Positions 46,267-56,176 are shown, counted from the stretch's first letter. The stretch: 64,000 bases of DNA from Neoalteromonas facilis (GCF_002807665.1 NZ_PEAY01000001.1:372001-436000), one strand, 5' to 3'. Notes: a model not told the origin generated them from the letters alone. Program-made: numbers and translations.

Positions 46267-46989
46267 CTATTTTTTATACCCGTAGTATTTATCTCTAGAG
46301 ATTTCTTCAAATCGACTAATGAATGCAACTTTTCCAACAATTTCCAAATAGTTTTCTTTGTTAACAATCGCATCATCTAACAGCGCGAAATCAAACCTTA
46401 CATAAAGATAAGAAACGCTTACTGAGAATGCTGGAGAAAAATCTTGTCTATTCTTTATTTCGATAAAAGATACATATTGACGGTTAATGTCGTAAAAAAG
46501 CGTTCCAATAAGTGCCCGATTTGCTTCTTTTGCAAAACCTGGGTAGTTAACCTCAAATGAAAAACTAGCTAACGCTGTTGTTTTTGAGGTCAAGGTTAAC
46601 GTGTCTATATTGACGACTTCAAAGATATTGAGTCCTAGATTATTTTGCACTCCATTGTTTTGCTGCAAGTACTTTCCCATTCGCTTTTGAAACGATTGCT
46701 GTTGTTTCTTTGTTGGTTTAGCGTCGTTAACTCTTAAAAGCTTCCAGCGTTCTTCATATGAGAGATTTGGTGAATATAGCTCAATTGAACTTTCTGGTAT
46801 TCCATCCTCTATAGATTCTCGTTTTACCTTAAATTCCCATTCATCATGCATAGATGCTTCTATCCGCTCTAAAGCTTCAATTACCAGCGCCTTGTATGAA
46901 TTGATATTTTTCGGTCGCAATTCAGAAGCAAAGGTCTCTGATAACATCAAAGGCATTAGTAACAGTAGTAAACCGTTGATTTTGCTCAT
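46267..46989 (-). CDS. Exported protein, unknown function
   Basis: A 240-residue protein with a signal peptide (about 1-22, MSKINGLLLLLMPLML, ending TFA). The body is mixed helix and strand; a lysine/glutamine-rich stretch lies near 90-110 and the end is basic (YYGYKK). No known motif. The ATG at 46989 was preferred to the GTG at 47001. It lies 108 bases after a TPR gene on the same strand. Confidence 0.6.
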   Translation of the reverse strand: MSKINGLLLLLMPLMLSETFASELRPKNINSYKALVIEALERIEASMHDEWEFKVKRESIEDGIPESSIELYSPNLSYEERWKLLRVNDAKPTKKQQQSFQKRMGKYLQQNNGVQNNLGLNIFEVVNIDTLTLTSKTTALASFSFEVNYPGFAKEANRALIGTLFYDINRQYVSFIEIKNRQDFSPAFSVSVSYLYVRFDFALLDDAIVNKENYLEIVGKVAFISRFEEISRDKYYGYKK

Positions 46990-47096
46990 AGATAAAAGCA
47001 CTCGTTAAATAGATGTATATGTTGAGCCTAATAAAATAACGGTGAAGCCATGGTAAAATAACGTGAACCTTTGCACTATGGATAAGGTCATCAATG

Positions 47097-48023
47097 TTAA
47101 AACGATTGCAGTACGGCTATTAATTCTGGGTCATCCGTAGTTTTAGCTTTATTTAAGTAAATTTCAGTTTTGTACTCAAGACTGGATAATTTGTAGAGTT
47201 GTGCTAACCGAAAATATGCCCATTCAATGGGTGGGATTTCATTTGAAGAAATGTTTTGAAGTTGGATAAATAATGTTAGTGCGACTGTCCCCTCCTCTAA
47301 ATATTTTTTTGAAAAAACAGCGTTTCGCCCTATTTGGTACAAAGCATTTAAGTAAGTTACGGATTCATTCTGATTATTGTTCGGTACTTTACCTTGGACA
47401 AATGCACTTGTTTTATAAGTGTCAACAGCTTGCTTAAATGCCTGATATGCGTTCTCGTACTGTTGATGTTTCTGCAATAGCAAACCATGACGATAATGAA
47501 AATCAGGTACATCGCTATAGTCACTGCGAAATTTGTTTAACCTTTTACTTAATTCATCATCACGGGATAATGCGGATAAAAAACTGACTTGCGCTTTAGC
47601 GCCCGCTATTGGATCTAATTTACTTATTTCACTTATTTGCTCTAGCCCTAACTTCTCACTTCCGCCAACAATGCTGGGGGCGCCAATATAGTAATGCATA
47701 AGCCCTAATCGATAACGAATATCATGTGGGCTTAGTTTCACCGCTGTTTTTAGGCATGATAATGATTTAGACGCATAACTAAGCGCCCAGATAACCGATT
47801 CTTCCGCTTGCTTGCCCATAATGCGGCCGCACAAAAAGTTAACTTCCGGGTGGTCTGGCTTACTTTTTAGCAATTTTGTAATTATGTTTTCAGCGCTATC
47901 AAGATCTTCATCGATAGCCTCTCTAGCACGGACCAACTCAGTGTCCAATGATTCTAAAACGCCTGCATCTACGCTATTACTTAAAAAGCAGGCAAAACAT
48001 ATTCCCAACGTTATTTTCATCAT
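47097..48023 (-). CDS. Exported TPR-repeat protein
   Basis: A 308-residue protein with a signal peptide (about 1-20, ending VDA) and repeated helical pairs of TPR type, for example PEVNFLCGRIMGKQAEES near 59, ALSYASKSLSCLKTAVKLSP near 81 and YENAYQAFKQAVDTY near 190. A cysteine pair is in the mature part. TPR domains bind partner proteins; the partner is unknown, but the exported neighbour at 46267 is a candidate. Its family resembles small periplasmic TPR proteins of Alteromonadales. Confidence 0.72.
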   Translation of the reverse strand: MMKITLGICFACFLSNSVDAGVLESLDTELVRAREAIDEDLDSAENIITKLLKSKPDHPEVNFLCGRIMGKQAEESVIWALSYASKSLSCLKTAVKLSPHDIRYRLGLMHYYIGAPSIVGGSEKLGLEQISEISKLDPIAGAKAQVSFLSALSRDDELSKRLNKFRSDYSDVPDFHYRHGLLLQKHQQYENAYQAFKQAVDTYKTSAFVQGKVPNNNQNESVTYLNALYQIGRNAVFSKKYLEEGTVALTLFIQLQNISSNEIPPIEWAYFRLAQLYKLSSLEYKTEIYLNKAKTTDDPELIAVLQSF

Positions 48024-48275
48024 TTCATACCACCACTAATTTTGACGTTTCCTGATTATGTTTTCCGTCGGGAGTGCTAGGTAGTGCCATAAGTCACTAT
48101 TTTTGGGGGTTAATAAATAATGCTTGCTTCTGCGCTGTACTCCTATGCTAGAACCGTTTTGGATAAATGTTCTGTAATCAACCTTGTAAACTAGGTCAAA
48201 TCAGATCCATGCACTAGAAAGCAATTTAAACCTAAAATCAGCTACACTTTAATTTTTCATCTTTAAAGTTTCATT

Positions 48276-48974
48276 ATGCAAACCAAACAACGAGGAAACG
48301 CAGAAGCTATCTATCGCGGTCAAACAATGGATCGGCTCGAAACATTCGTTGCCGCGGCACTTGCCTTTGCAGTCACAATGCTCGTTATATCAGTTGATAA
48401 TGTTCCCACTTCATTCGATGAATTTATCTATGCAGCTAAGCTCATTCCTAGTTTTGCTGCCAGTTTTTCAGTCGTAGTGTGGATATGGGCTAGCCATGCA
48501 AATTGGTGCCGACGATATGGCCTTGAAGATACAGCGGCCATAGTGTTAAGTGCCTTTCTTGTTTTTGTTGTTCTAGTATACATATACCCTCTCAGAGCTA
48601 TGATGCAGGGACTCTTTTCTGTTCTAAGTGGCGGGTATTTACCACATGAATTGAGCTACTCCTCCTCATCAGAGGTACGTTTCACTTTTCAATTCTTTGC
48701 TGTTGGGTTTCTGCTTCTCGGCATCAATTTTATTGCTTTGTATGTGCACGCGTTGAGGGCTCATTACGACAAAGCATTGAGTAGTTATGAACGATTTTCT
48801 ATCTACGGTGAGGTTCAAGCATGGACCATTGTTGCTTGCGTGTCGGGAGCATCTTTCGCATTAGCGACACTTCTCCCGATACACAAAGTGGGATACGCGG
48901 GTTACGCCTTTTTCTTACTCTTTCCGCTCCTATGGATACACGGAGCAATACGGAAAAAGAGGAATCCAGTATGA
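48276..48974 (+). CDS. TMEM175-like membrane protein lacking the FSD motif
   Basis: A 232-residue protein with six predicted membrane helices. Helix 1 reads RLETFVAAALAFAVTMLV and aligns with the TMEM175 start RLEAFSDGVIAIIITIMV as I recall it, but the FSD motif is replaced by FVA. Bacterial TMEM175 proteins are potassium channels in which this region helps shape the pore. The later HANWCRRYG after helix 2-3 is also family-like. It may be an altered channel or a repurposed relative. No operon partner. The ribosome-binding site is weak. Confidence 0.65.
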   Translation: MQTKQRGNAEAIYRGQTMDRLETFVAAALAFAVTMLVISVDNVPTSFDEFIYAAKLIPSFAASFSVVVWIWASHANWCRRYGLEDTAAIVLSAFLVFVVLVYIYPLRAMMQGLFSVLSGGYLPHELSYSSSSEVRFTFQFFAVGFLLLGINFIALYVHALRAHYDKALSSYERFSIYGEVQAWTIVACVSGASFALATLLPIHKVGYAGYAFFLLFPLLWIHGAIRKKRNPV

Positions 48975-49285
48975 TCTTAAAACATTTACTAAGTTGAACT
49001 AGACCTATTAAGTTACGTTATTGCCTTATTGCCTTATTGGCGTAATCATGTAATCGTTAAAATGATTGTTGCCCCCTACTTTCTTGGCATGTGTGAGGCT
49101 GAATGCTGAACCTGTAATAATGCTGCAAATATCTGAACCTAAGTTTGTTTATCAAATCTCCGGATTGCACAGATTTCTGTTATTGATTGAAAAGTATTAA
49201 AAAGAAGAATAATGCACTATTTCGATGCGCAGTATTATAGTGAGTCTACACTAATACAATTTCATTCGATCTGGAGTTGATGCAC
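48975..49285. other. Intergenic region before the acyl-CoA dehydrogenase
   Basis: About 310 bases. Two adjacent copies of ATTGCCTT followed by ATTGGCG lie at about 49020-49042. Otherwise AT-rich and featureless, with GGAG at 49273-49276 serving the next gene. Confidence 0.5.
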
Positions 49286-50425
49286 ATGAGCGATATTGAA
49301 GAATTACAATTGTTTCGTGACATGGTGTTGCGTTTTTTGGAACAAGAAATCATCCCCCATTATGAAGAGTGGGAAGAAAACCACCATACCCCTAGAGACG
49401 TTTGGAATACCCTCGGTGAAGCAGGACTATTATTGGTTGATATGCCAGAAAAATACGGTTCAGCGGGAGCAAGCTTCGACGTCGCCCAGATGATCCAAGA
49501 AGAAATGTGCCGCCTTGGACTGCACGCGCTGGCTACTGGATACAATATTCATGCAAATATAGTCGCCCCGTACATCCTAAACATTGGCACTGACGCGCAA
49601 AAAGAAAAATGGTTACCGCCAATGGTCACGGGGGACGTATTAACAGCTTTGGCTATGACAGAGCCAGGTGCCGGCAGTGACGTAGCCAATATGCGCACAA
49701 CTGCAGAAAAAGATGGTGATGAGTACGTCATTAATGGGTCAAAAACTTTTATCACAAACGGCAATATGGCAGACATGATTATTGTTTGTGCTAAAACAGA
49801 CGCGAAAGCCGGGGCGAAAGGCATCTCGTTGTTTTTAGTCGACACGTCATTACCCGGGTTCAATACTGGGAAACCGATTAAAAAGATAGGACAACACAGC
49901 AGTGATACCGCAGAACTGTTTTTCGAAAACCTTCGTGTGCCAGCTGACGCATTGCTTGGCGAAGAGGGTAAAGGCTTCGCATATTTAATGCAGGAGTTAC
50001 CTAGAGAAAGATTAGGTTGTGCAATACAAGCGATTGGTCATGCACAAGGAGCGTTAGAGCTTACTATTGATTACGTAACTCAACGCAAGGCGTTTGGTCA
50101 ATCAATCGGTCAATTCCAAAATACCCGCTTTAAACTAGCTGAGTGTCAAACTGAATTAGAGCTTTGCCGGGCTATGTTCGAAAAACATACCGAAAAATAC
50201 AAGCAAGATAAAATGACGGTGACTGACGCGGCGATGTTAAAATTAGCGGCAACAGAAATGCAATTACGAATGGTGAATGAGTGTCTGCAATTATTCGGTG
50301 GTTATGGCTATACCGAAGAATATCCGATATCTCGCTTCTACCGCGACGCAAGGGTGCAAACCATTTATGCGGGTAGTTCAGAGATCATGAAGGAAGTTGT
50401 GGCGCGTGGCATTTTAGGCCGTTAA
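49286..50425 (+). CDS. Acyl-CoA dehydrogenase, long-chain/isovaleryl-like
   Basis: A 379-residue flavoenzyme making trans-2-enoyl-CoA. FAD and substrate signatures are TEPGAGSDVANM near 131 and QLFGGYGYTEEYPISRFYRDARV near 335. At the place of the medium-chain catalytic Glu it reads YAGSSE, but GALELTIDYVTQRKAFG near 260 has a glutamate aligned with the long-chain/isovaleryl catalytic base. The ATG at 49286 has GGAG 9 bases upstream; ATG 49280 and TTG 49277 are alternatives. The hydrolase 22 bases on is probably co-transcribed. Confidence 0.92.
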   Translation: MSDIEELQLFRDMVLRFLEQEIIPHYEEWEENHHTPRDVWNTLGEAGLLLVDMPEKYGSAGASFDVAQMIQEEMCRLGLHALATGYNIHANIVAPYILNIGTDAQKEKWLPPMVTGDVLTALAMTEPGAGSDVANMRTTAEKDGDEYVINGSKTFITNGNMADMIIVCAKTDAKAGAKGISLFLVDTSLPGFNTGKPIKKIGQHSSDTAELFFENLRVPADALLGEEGKGFAYLMQELPRERLGCAIQAIGHAQGALELTIDYVTQRKAFGQSIGQFQNTRFKLAECQTELELCRAMFEKHTEKYKQDKMTVTDAAMLKLAATEMQLRMVNECLQLFGGYGYTEEYPISRFYRDARVQTIYAGSSEIMKEVVARGILGR

Positions 50426-50447
50426 ACCAAACAACAAGAGCGTTTAT

Positions 50448-51413
50448 TTGATAATGATTTGGCTTTATTCATTTATAGCAATATTGGCCCTAATACTGAT
50501 TGTAAGTTTATTGCTTACTCGACTGTGGGATCGGTCACTTAAACGTTCCTACCCTTCCAGTGGTGAAGTAACGCGGGTATCTGGTGGTTCTGTTCATTGG
50601 ACAGTTAGCGGTGAAGGGCCAACCGTAATTCTTGTCCATGGGTTAGCGGGCAACATGCATAACTTCTCAGCCATGGAAAAGCGATTAGCGCAACATTACA
50701 AGGTGTACTGTCTAGACCGCCCTGGTAGTGGGCATTCATCTAGACGACTCAGCACTGACGCCAGCTTCGACAATCAGGCTAAAATGCTGATTGAATGGAT
50801 GAATAAACAACATATTGATAGCGCTTTATTTGTTGGTCATTCAATGGGCGGCGCCATATCACTGAACATCGCGATCCAAGCGCCAGAAAAAGTCAAAGGT
50901 CTTGCACTCATTGCACCGCTGACTGCACCTTTGAATATAAAACCATCATTGTTTGCGCGTTGGTATTTTCGTAGTCCTAAATTGCGCTATGTCGTTGCAA
51001 GAGGATTTTCACCGCTTATCAATCGGAAAATTGGGCGCAAACAGGTCAATATTATATTTAAACCTGAGCCCCCTACTCCTGATTTTGGGTATCGATATGG
51101 CGGTGCGCTGTCGATGCTTTCAACCGCTTTTCTAGCGGCAAGTGGTGATTTAGCTTCGGCTCAGAGAAGCTTAAAACAACAAATGAAATATTACGATAAG
51201 ATCACCTGCCCCGTCGGTGTGTTGTACGGTGACGGTGATCGCGTACTTTCATGCAGCGAACACACATCGGCAATCAAACAAGCTTTGCCCAATGCTGACA
51301 TCAGAATCTTGGAAAATCGAGGTCACATGCTGCCAATTACAACAGTTGATGAGTGCATAGAGTTGATCGACGATATTCAAGCCAAAACGATAAACAAGCC
51401 TGACAAGGACTAA
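50448..51413 (+). CDS. Membrane-anchored alpha/beta hydrolase
   Basis: A 321-residue hydrolase with an N-terminal helix (about 5-23). LVHGLAGNMHNF near 64, nucleophile elbow GHSMGGA near 126, acid in YGDGDRVLS near 263 and histidine in ENRGHMLP near 288 complete the triad. The TTG at 50448 has AAGAG 7 bases upstream; an ATG two codons on is less well placed. It follows the acyl-CoA dehydrogenase and its stop overlaps the stop of the convergent hydrolase by 4 bases. Confidence 0.85.
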   Translation: MIMIWLYSFIAILALILIVSLLLTRLWDRSLKRSYPSSGEVTRVSGGSVHWTVSGEGPTVILVHGLAGNMHNFSAMEKRLAQHYKVYCLDRPGSGHSSRRLSTDASFDNQAKMLIEWMNKQHIDSALFVGHSMGGAISLNIAIQAPEKVKGLALIAPLTAPLNIKPSLFARWYFRSPKLRYVVARGFSPLINRKIGRKQVNIIFKPEPPTPDFGYRYGGALSMLSTAFLAASGDLASAQRSLKQQMKYYDKITCPVGVLYGDGDRVLSCSEHTSAIKQALPNADIRILENRGHMLPITTVDECIELIDDIQAKTINKPDKD

Positions 51414-52357
51414 TGGTTTGCTAAAAATTCCAGCACGGGCTGGAGTGTGACATCAGGCGCTTCCTCCTGAGGCACATGCCCTAAATTTTCAAAAACAACT
51501 AGTGTACTGTTGGCTATATCTTGGTTAAATTTTTGCGCAAATTTTTGCGGAATTAACTGGTCTTTAGCGCCCCATAATATGAGTGTCGGCACGTTGATAG
51601 TGCCGATACTCTTGACTAACGGGCCAGGTTTAGTCTGAATAAACCTTTCTTTCAACGCAGCCCTATTCCCTTGTCTGCGTGTTAATTGATAGTAGCGATC
51701 GACCAAAGCCTCATTCACCAACGAGGGATCACCGTATACGTTCTCAATACTGTTGCGCACAATAAAACGTGGCAAAAAATTATGTAAAAGTGTTTTTGCC
51801 AACGGGTTTTGGCTCAGTTTAAATGCAATGGGCACGGATGCTGACTCGTAAGGGTAACCCGAAGCATCGACTAATATTAATTTTTCGACTCGCTCTGGTG
51901 ATAGAACCGCACTCGCCCACGCAATATAGCCACCCAGTGAATTCCCAGCAATGATTGCCCTTTCTATGTTGAGCTTGTCCATAAGGCCTATCAATAGGTC
52001 TACATAACGCTCAATCGTATAGTTGCTATTGGGTTCTGGGCCTGTCAACCCGAATGCGGGTAAGTCAAAAGCAATAACTCGCCGTTGCGTTGATAATTCC
52101 TCTACCCACCCCGACCATGTGTGCAGTGAAGCCCCGGTACCGTGCAACAATATGATAGGTGTTTTGTCATTATCAGGACCGAGTTCCTGAACATGAATAG
52201 GAAAACCGTCGACATCAATAAAAGCCGAGCCTTTGGTCATCCATTGTTCTTTTAGTGTTTCAACGGGGATATCAGATACTTTATTAAAATGAATAAAACT
52301 TACAATTACGACTATTAATGAGGCAAGTACCCATAAAAACACTTTTAAAAGACCCAA
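51410..52357 (-). CDS. Membrane-anchored alpha/beta hydrolase, TTG start
   Basis: A 315-residue hydrolase with an N-terminal membrane helix (about 3-24). LLHGTGASLHTW near 71, elbow AGNSLGGYI near 135, acid WGAKDQLIP near 258 and histidine ENLGHVPQEEAP near 286. A perfect GAGGAG (52370-52365 on the - strand) stands 7 bases before the TTG at 52357; a TTG at 52372 overlaps it and is unlikely. It looks related to the neighbouring hydrolase on the opposite strand. Confidence 0.85.
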   Translation of the reverse strand: MGLLKVFLWVLASLIVVIVSFIHFNKVSDIPVETLKEQWMTKGSAFIDVDGFPIHVQELGPDNDKTPIILLHGTGASLHTWSGWVEELSTQRRVIAFDLPAFGLTGPEPNSNYTIERYVDLLIGLMDKLNIERAIIAGNSLGGYIAWASAVLSPERVEKLILVDASGYPYESASVPIAFKLSQNPLAKTLLHNFLPRFIVRNSIENVYGDPSLVNEALVDRYYQLTRRQGNRAALKERFIQTKPGPLVKSIGTINVPTLILWGAKDQLIPQKFAQKFNQDIANSTLVVFENLGHVPQEEAPDVTLQPVLEFLANH

Positions 52358-52582
52358 AACACCACTCCTCAAAGAATACTAGACTATGCTTAACCCACTC
52401 TATAAACGTAAAAGCAACTATAAATTACTATCTAAAGGTATACGTTTCATTCTGGTAATCAGCACAATTTAAGCGTATCGTCTTTTACAAATTATTGAAA
52501 TATGGCAGAAAATGCCATTCAAACGTACCTATATTATTTGCTTTAATAGGTTGTTCATACTGAGGAGTGAGTTTTAATTCTT

Positions 52583-54031
52583 ATGGCGAAAGTTCAACAC
52601 GAATCTGGTTACACCCGTGCTGTAATGGAATTGATTAATAAGATTGAAAACTCGTCTGAGCAAATGGATAGCTTAGTGCAAGATGCTGCTCTTTATTTCG
52701 AAACTGCTGCTTTTCAAAAGAATAAGCTTACTACCATCAAAGCACGTTACGCTGAAAAGAATAATGAGCTCGCAAATTCAGGTAAGAAAGCAGCTGAAAC
52801 AATCAGTACTGAATTACAGAATATTGAGCAATCATTAAAAAATGAAACAAGTACACAAGAGGAAGAGCGCCAAGCACGTTTAGAAAAAGTCATCGCTGTT
52901 TGTGACGAGATTTTGTCTCTTAGTGAAGGAAAAGACGCCGAAGAGACACTAGATAAAAGTGCTAAGTTTCTCGGTACAGTACTTTTGTTGTCACCAATGG
53001 AGGGAAAGCGACTTCCTGAGGTCCATCAAAGATTAAAACCTGCATATAAAGCTGTTTTGAGTGTAAGACTACTTGATGAATTGATGAATGAGCAAAGCGT
53101 CAAAAATCAATACCTGGTTAAACACTATGACAGCGAGAAACGTTTCAAAGATGACGAGCAAGATGTTCAGTTATCTACGGTTATTTATCCTATTATGTTC
53201 GCTGCGATGTTCCAAGATATTGGCATGCAACATCCCGATGCTCAGAAAATTTTGAAGGGTTCTGATAAGAAACTGGATCCCTATCGAGTGCTAGATCCTG
53301 AAGATCGCAAAGAAATGCTCAAGCTCACTTATCAGCATACTCTTGACTACATCGAAAATGGCTTAGGGATGCGTAAATATATCGGAAATAGTCGAGAAGA
53401 AAGAGATGTGTTTATGAAAGAACAGACCAATGCACTCTCTTTCATCAAATTAATTCTCCGAGATATTGTCAAACCTCAGCATGGGCTGGGTGAAATAATA
53501 AAGATTCCGCAAATTTATGCCTCTGTTGTGCTATCAACAAAACGTGATTATCGTGCAGCTGAACTGCCCAAGGGATGTATTTTGATTGAGCAACTAGCTG
53601 AAAAAGGCAGTATCAATAAAGTCGTTGCTAAATACTTCACCAGATTGGTTGGGCACTTCCCGCAAGGCTATGGCATTACCTACATACCGCTTAGTGACCA
53701 AGGAGAAGAACTCGATCGTTACGAATACGCAATTGTATCGAGCCTTAAGCCTGATGACCCCTTTGAACCGTCCTGCAGAGTGGTAACGCGTAACCTAACC
53801 TACATAGCGTCAGGCCCTAACATGACAATTAAGCGTGGCGTGAACTTGTTTTTCCCAAAAGCGCGCAAGAAACTGGCTAAAGTCGACAAAGAAAAACTAA
53901 TTAAAATCCTAGAAAAGCTTAAACACGAGTTTAATGAAGAACATATCGAAAATCTAATCCCACCCTGTTGGCTACCGCATGATTACTTTTCATTGAAAAA
54001 GAACCAAAATTTATGGAGCAAAGCCTACTAA
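52583..54031 (+). CDS. Protein with a degenerate HD-GYP-like domain
   Basis: A 482-residue soluble protein. Residues 15-115 are mainly helical and highly charged, with a coiled coil near 60-110. From about 195 the sequence follows HD-GYP phosphodiesterases: MFAAMFQDIGMQHPDAQKILKG (where the family has LLHDIGK-type residues), YQHTLDYIENG, STKRDYRAA near 323, and FTRLVGHFPQGYG near 355. The metal-binding His of the HD pair is Gln and other ligands are not recognisable, so c-di-GMP hydrolysis is doubtful. It may be a binding protein. Not previously known to me; the relation rests on pattern only. Confidence 0.65.
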   Translation: MAKVQHESGYTRAVMELINKIENSSEQMDSLVQDAALYFETAAFQKNKLTTIKARYAEKNNELANSGKKAAETISTELQNIEQSLKNETSTQEEERQARLEKVIAVCDEILSLSEGKDAEETLDKSAKFLGTVLLLSPMEGKRLPEVHQRLKPAYKAVLSVRLLDELMNEQSVKNQYLVKHYDSEKRFKDDEQDVQLSTVIYPIMFAAMFQDIGMQHPDAQKILKGSDKKLDPYRVLDPEDRKEMLKLTYQHTLDYIENGLGMRKYIGNSREERDVFMKEQTNALSFIKLILRDIVKPQHGLGEIIKIPQIYASVVLSTKRDYRAAELPKGCILIEQLAEKGSINKVVAKYFTRLVGHFPQGYGITYIPLSDQGEELDRYEYAIVSSLKPDDPFEPSCRVVTRNLTYIASGPNMTIKRGVNLFFPKARKKLAKVDKEKLIKILEKLKHEFNEEHIENLIPPCWLPHDYFSLKKNQNLWSKAY

Positions 54032-54196
54032 GGACTTTGGCGTTTCTCTGCGTAAAAAGATAGCTGAATTCGGAGTCTAATTGCCCCAACACCGGCACGA
54101 CATTTGATCTTACTCTTGTCGACTTATTCGTTTAGTCATTAACTGACATTTTAAAGATAAAAGAACGCTGGAACGAGGAATGATCCGGCCCGAGGA

Positions 54197-54664
54197 CTAA
54201 ATCATGTTTAGTGGTAATTGGGTGCTATCTTTGATCCGCTCCATGGCAAAACTAGACGTGACGTCACTAAGCTGGATCCCACTGATAAAGCGCTTATAAA
54301 AATGGTCATAGCCTTTCATGTCTGCAACTAACACCTTCAACATGTAATCGTACTCTCCACTCAATCGGTATATTTCAACAACTTCTTCAAACGATGTGGT
54401 GTGATTAGCGAATTGCTTTAACCATTTAGGATCATGATGAGATGTCTTGATATGAACAAATACGGTTAACCCGAGATTTAATTTTTCAGGGTTTAACAAC
54501 GTCACTTTCTTATCGATCACACCCAATTCCTGAAGTCGTTGAATACGGCGCCAACAAGGCGTCGTGGTTAATCCGATAGACTCAGCGATTTCTGCAGTAG
54601 ACAAATTGGCGTCTCTTTGGAGAATTTGTAAAATCTTTTTATCTATAGCATCAATTGCCAGCAT
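54197..54664 (-). CDS. Lrp/AsnC family transcriptional regulator
   Basis: A 155-residue regulator. Winged helix: AIDAIDKKILQILQRDANLS, then LTTTPCWRRIQRLQELGVI. The RAM ligand domain ends SSFAMERIKDSTQLPL. It differs from the Lrp at the window start in the recognition helix and is more like the DecR/YbaO group, but that is uncertain. The gene stands alone; the target is unknown. It lies downstream of the propionate operon on the same strand but after a gap of 324 bases and a terminator-like hairpin. Confidence 0.85.
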   Translation of the reverse strand: MLAIDAIDKKILQILQRDANLSTAEIAESIGLTTTPCWRRIQRLQELGVIDKKVTLLNPEKLNLGLTVFVHIKTSHHDPKWLKQFANHTTSFEEVVEIYRLSGEYDYMLKVLVADMKGYDHFYKRFISGIQLSDVTSSFAMERIKDSTQLPLNMI

Positions 54665-54956
54665 AATTTACTCTCAATATGCGCATTAAGCAGAATAGTT
54701 TAGCTAACAGATTAACACAATTGCAGCGCAATCGACATCAGTCAATTATACTCGATGAATGAATACTCAGACGCAATATAAGGCGCAAACCATTAGTGTT
54801 GTAAGCACTCTATTGGCAATAAAGGGCAATTAGCATCAAAACCAAACGCTGAATGTTTTTGTGCATTTAAACCCGTCAAATGAGACTTATTTAATGCCTG
54901 AAAGAAGTGTTAGTGCGATTTTGAGAGAAATTGAGAGCGAACGATAAATGAAAAGC
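54665..54956. other. Intergenic region between the Lrp-type regulator and prpF
   Basis: About 290 bases without a credible gene. It should include the promoter of the Lrp-family gene. I see no clear box. Confidence 0.5.
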
Positions 54957-54977
54957 GCTGGGACACAATGCCCCAGC
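54953..54977 (-). terminator. Probable terminator of the propionate operon
   Basis: GCTGGG (54957-54962) and CCCAGC (54972-54977) form a 6-bp stem with a 9-base loop, 12 bases after the prpF stop. On the - strand it is followed by GCGCTTTTC, a weak U-run. Confidence 0.5.
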
Positions 54978-54988
54978 TGTACTATTAT

Positions 54989-56176
54989 TTAGCTTCTCGG
55001 ATCTGGGATCCGAACATTCCCTTCCATGAGAACGCGGGCGCTGCGGCTCATAATGGCTTTTTTTACCTGCCACTGCCCATTTACATTTTCTGCTGCGGCA
55101 CCTACTTTAAGCGTGCCCGACGGGTGACCAAATGTCACACTTTCGCGCTCTACTCCGCCAGCTGCAAGGTTCACTAAAGTACCCGGTATTGCTGCAGCGG
55201 TTCCAATGGCAACAGCAGCCGTACCCATCATCGCGTGATGCAATTTACCCATTGATAGTGCCCGCACCAAAACATCAATATCGTTTTCGTCAACAATTTT
55301 ACCGCTTGATGAGGTGTAGCCTTTAGAATGTGCTACAAATGCCAGTTTAGGCGTGTGTTGGCGCGCTTGAGCTTCAGAGAGATCGTTAATTAACCCCATC
55401 GCTAAAGCACCCTCGGCTCTTAGAGTTTCAAGCTTTGTTAACGCTTCAGGGCTTTCGTTGATCACCGGCTGAAGCTCAGTGCCGTCATAGCCTAATGATT
55501 CAGCATTAACAAAAATGGTCGGGATCCCTGCGTTGATCATGGTGGCTTGAATGTCACCGAAAACGGATGACGAAAGCGTATCAACAACATTACCCGTAGG
55601 AAATAAAGCGCCCTCGCCGTCCCCCGGATCAAGGAACTCAACGACCACTTCAGCTGCCGGGAATGTAACTCCATCAAGTTCAAAATCGCCGGTTTCTTGC
55701 ACTTCACCGTTGGTGACAGGAATGTGCGCGATGATGGTCTTTTGTATATTGACCTGCCAAATCTTAACCGTAACGGTACCGGAGCCTTTTTGCGTCAGCA
55801 ACGGGTCTTTAACCAGACCTTTTTCTATCGCAAAAGCACCTACCGCAGCGGTTAAATTCCCACAGTTCCCACTCCAATCAACAAATGCTTTGTCGATTGA
55901 AACCTGTCCAAATAGGTAATCTACATCATGGTCAGTCGTGGTACTTTTACTCAATAGTACCGTTTTACTGGTACTCGATGTCGCTCCGCCCATGCCATCT
56001 GTATGTTTCCCGTAAGGATCCGGGCTTCCAATCACGCGTAGCAATAAAGCATCTCTCAATGAGCCAGCGGTTTGGGCATATTCAGGTAAGTCATCGACAC
56101 TGAAAAACACACCTTTGCTGGTACCGCCACGCATGTACGTAGCAGGGATCCGGATCTGTGGTTTATGCGCACTCAT
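54989..56176 (-). CDS. prpF: 2-methylaconitate cis-trans isomerase PrpF
   Basis: A 395-residue enzyme of the PrpF/diaminopimelate-epimerase fold that isomerises the AcnD product so that aconitase can hydrate it. Family motifs: YMRGGTSKGVFF at residues 14-25, DGMGGATSSTSKT near 60, and DWSGNCGNLTAAVG near 99. It shares one base with acnD. Last gene of the operon. Confidence 0.95.
   Translation of the reverse strand: MSAHKPQIRIPATYMRGGTSKGVFFSVDDLPEYAQTAGSLRDALLLRVIGSPDPYGKHTDGMGGATSSTSKTVLLSKSTTTDHDVDYLFGQVSIDKAFVDWSGNCGNLTAAVGAFAIEKGLVKDPLLTQKGSGTVTVKIWQVNIQKTIIAHIPVTNGEVQETGDFELDGVTFPAAEVVVEFLDPGDGEGALFPTGNVVDTLSSSVFGDIQATMINAGIPTIFVNAESLGYDGTELQPVINESPEALTKLETLRAEGALAMGLINDLSEAQARQHTPKLAFVAHSKGYTSSSGKIVDENDIDVLVRALSMGKLHHAMMGTAAVAIGTAAAIPGTLVNLAAGGVERESVTFGHPSGTLKVGAAAENVNGQWQVKKAIMSRSARVLMEGNVRIPDPRS

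Noticed and set aside
49015-49045. CRISPR or tandem-repeat array
   Set aside because: Only two 8-base copies of ATTGCCTT, far too short and few.
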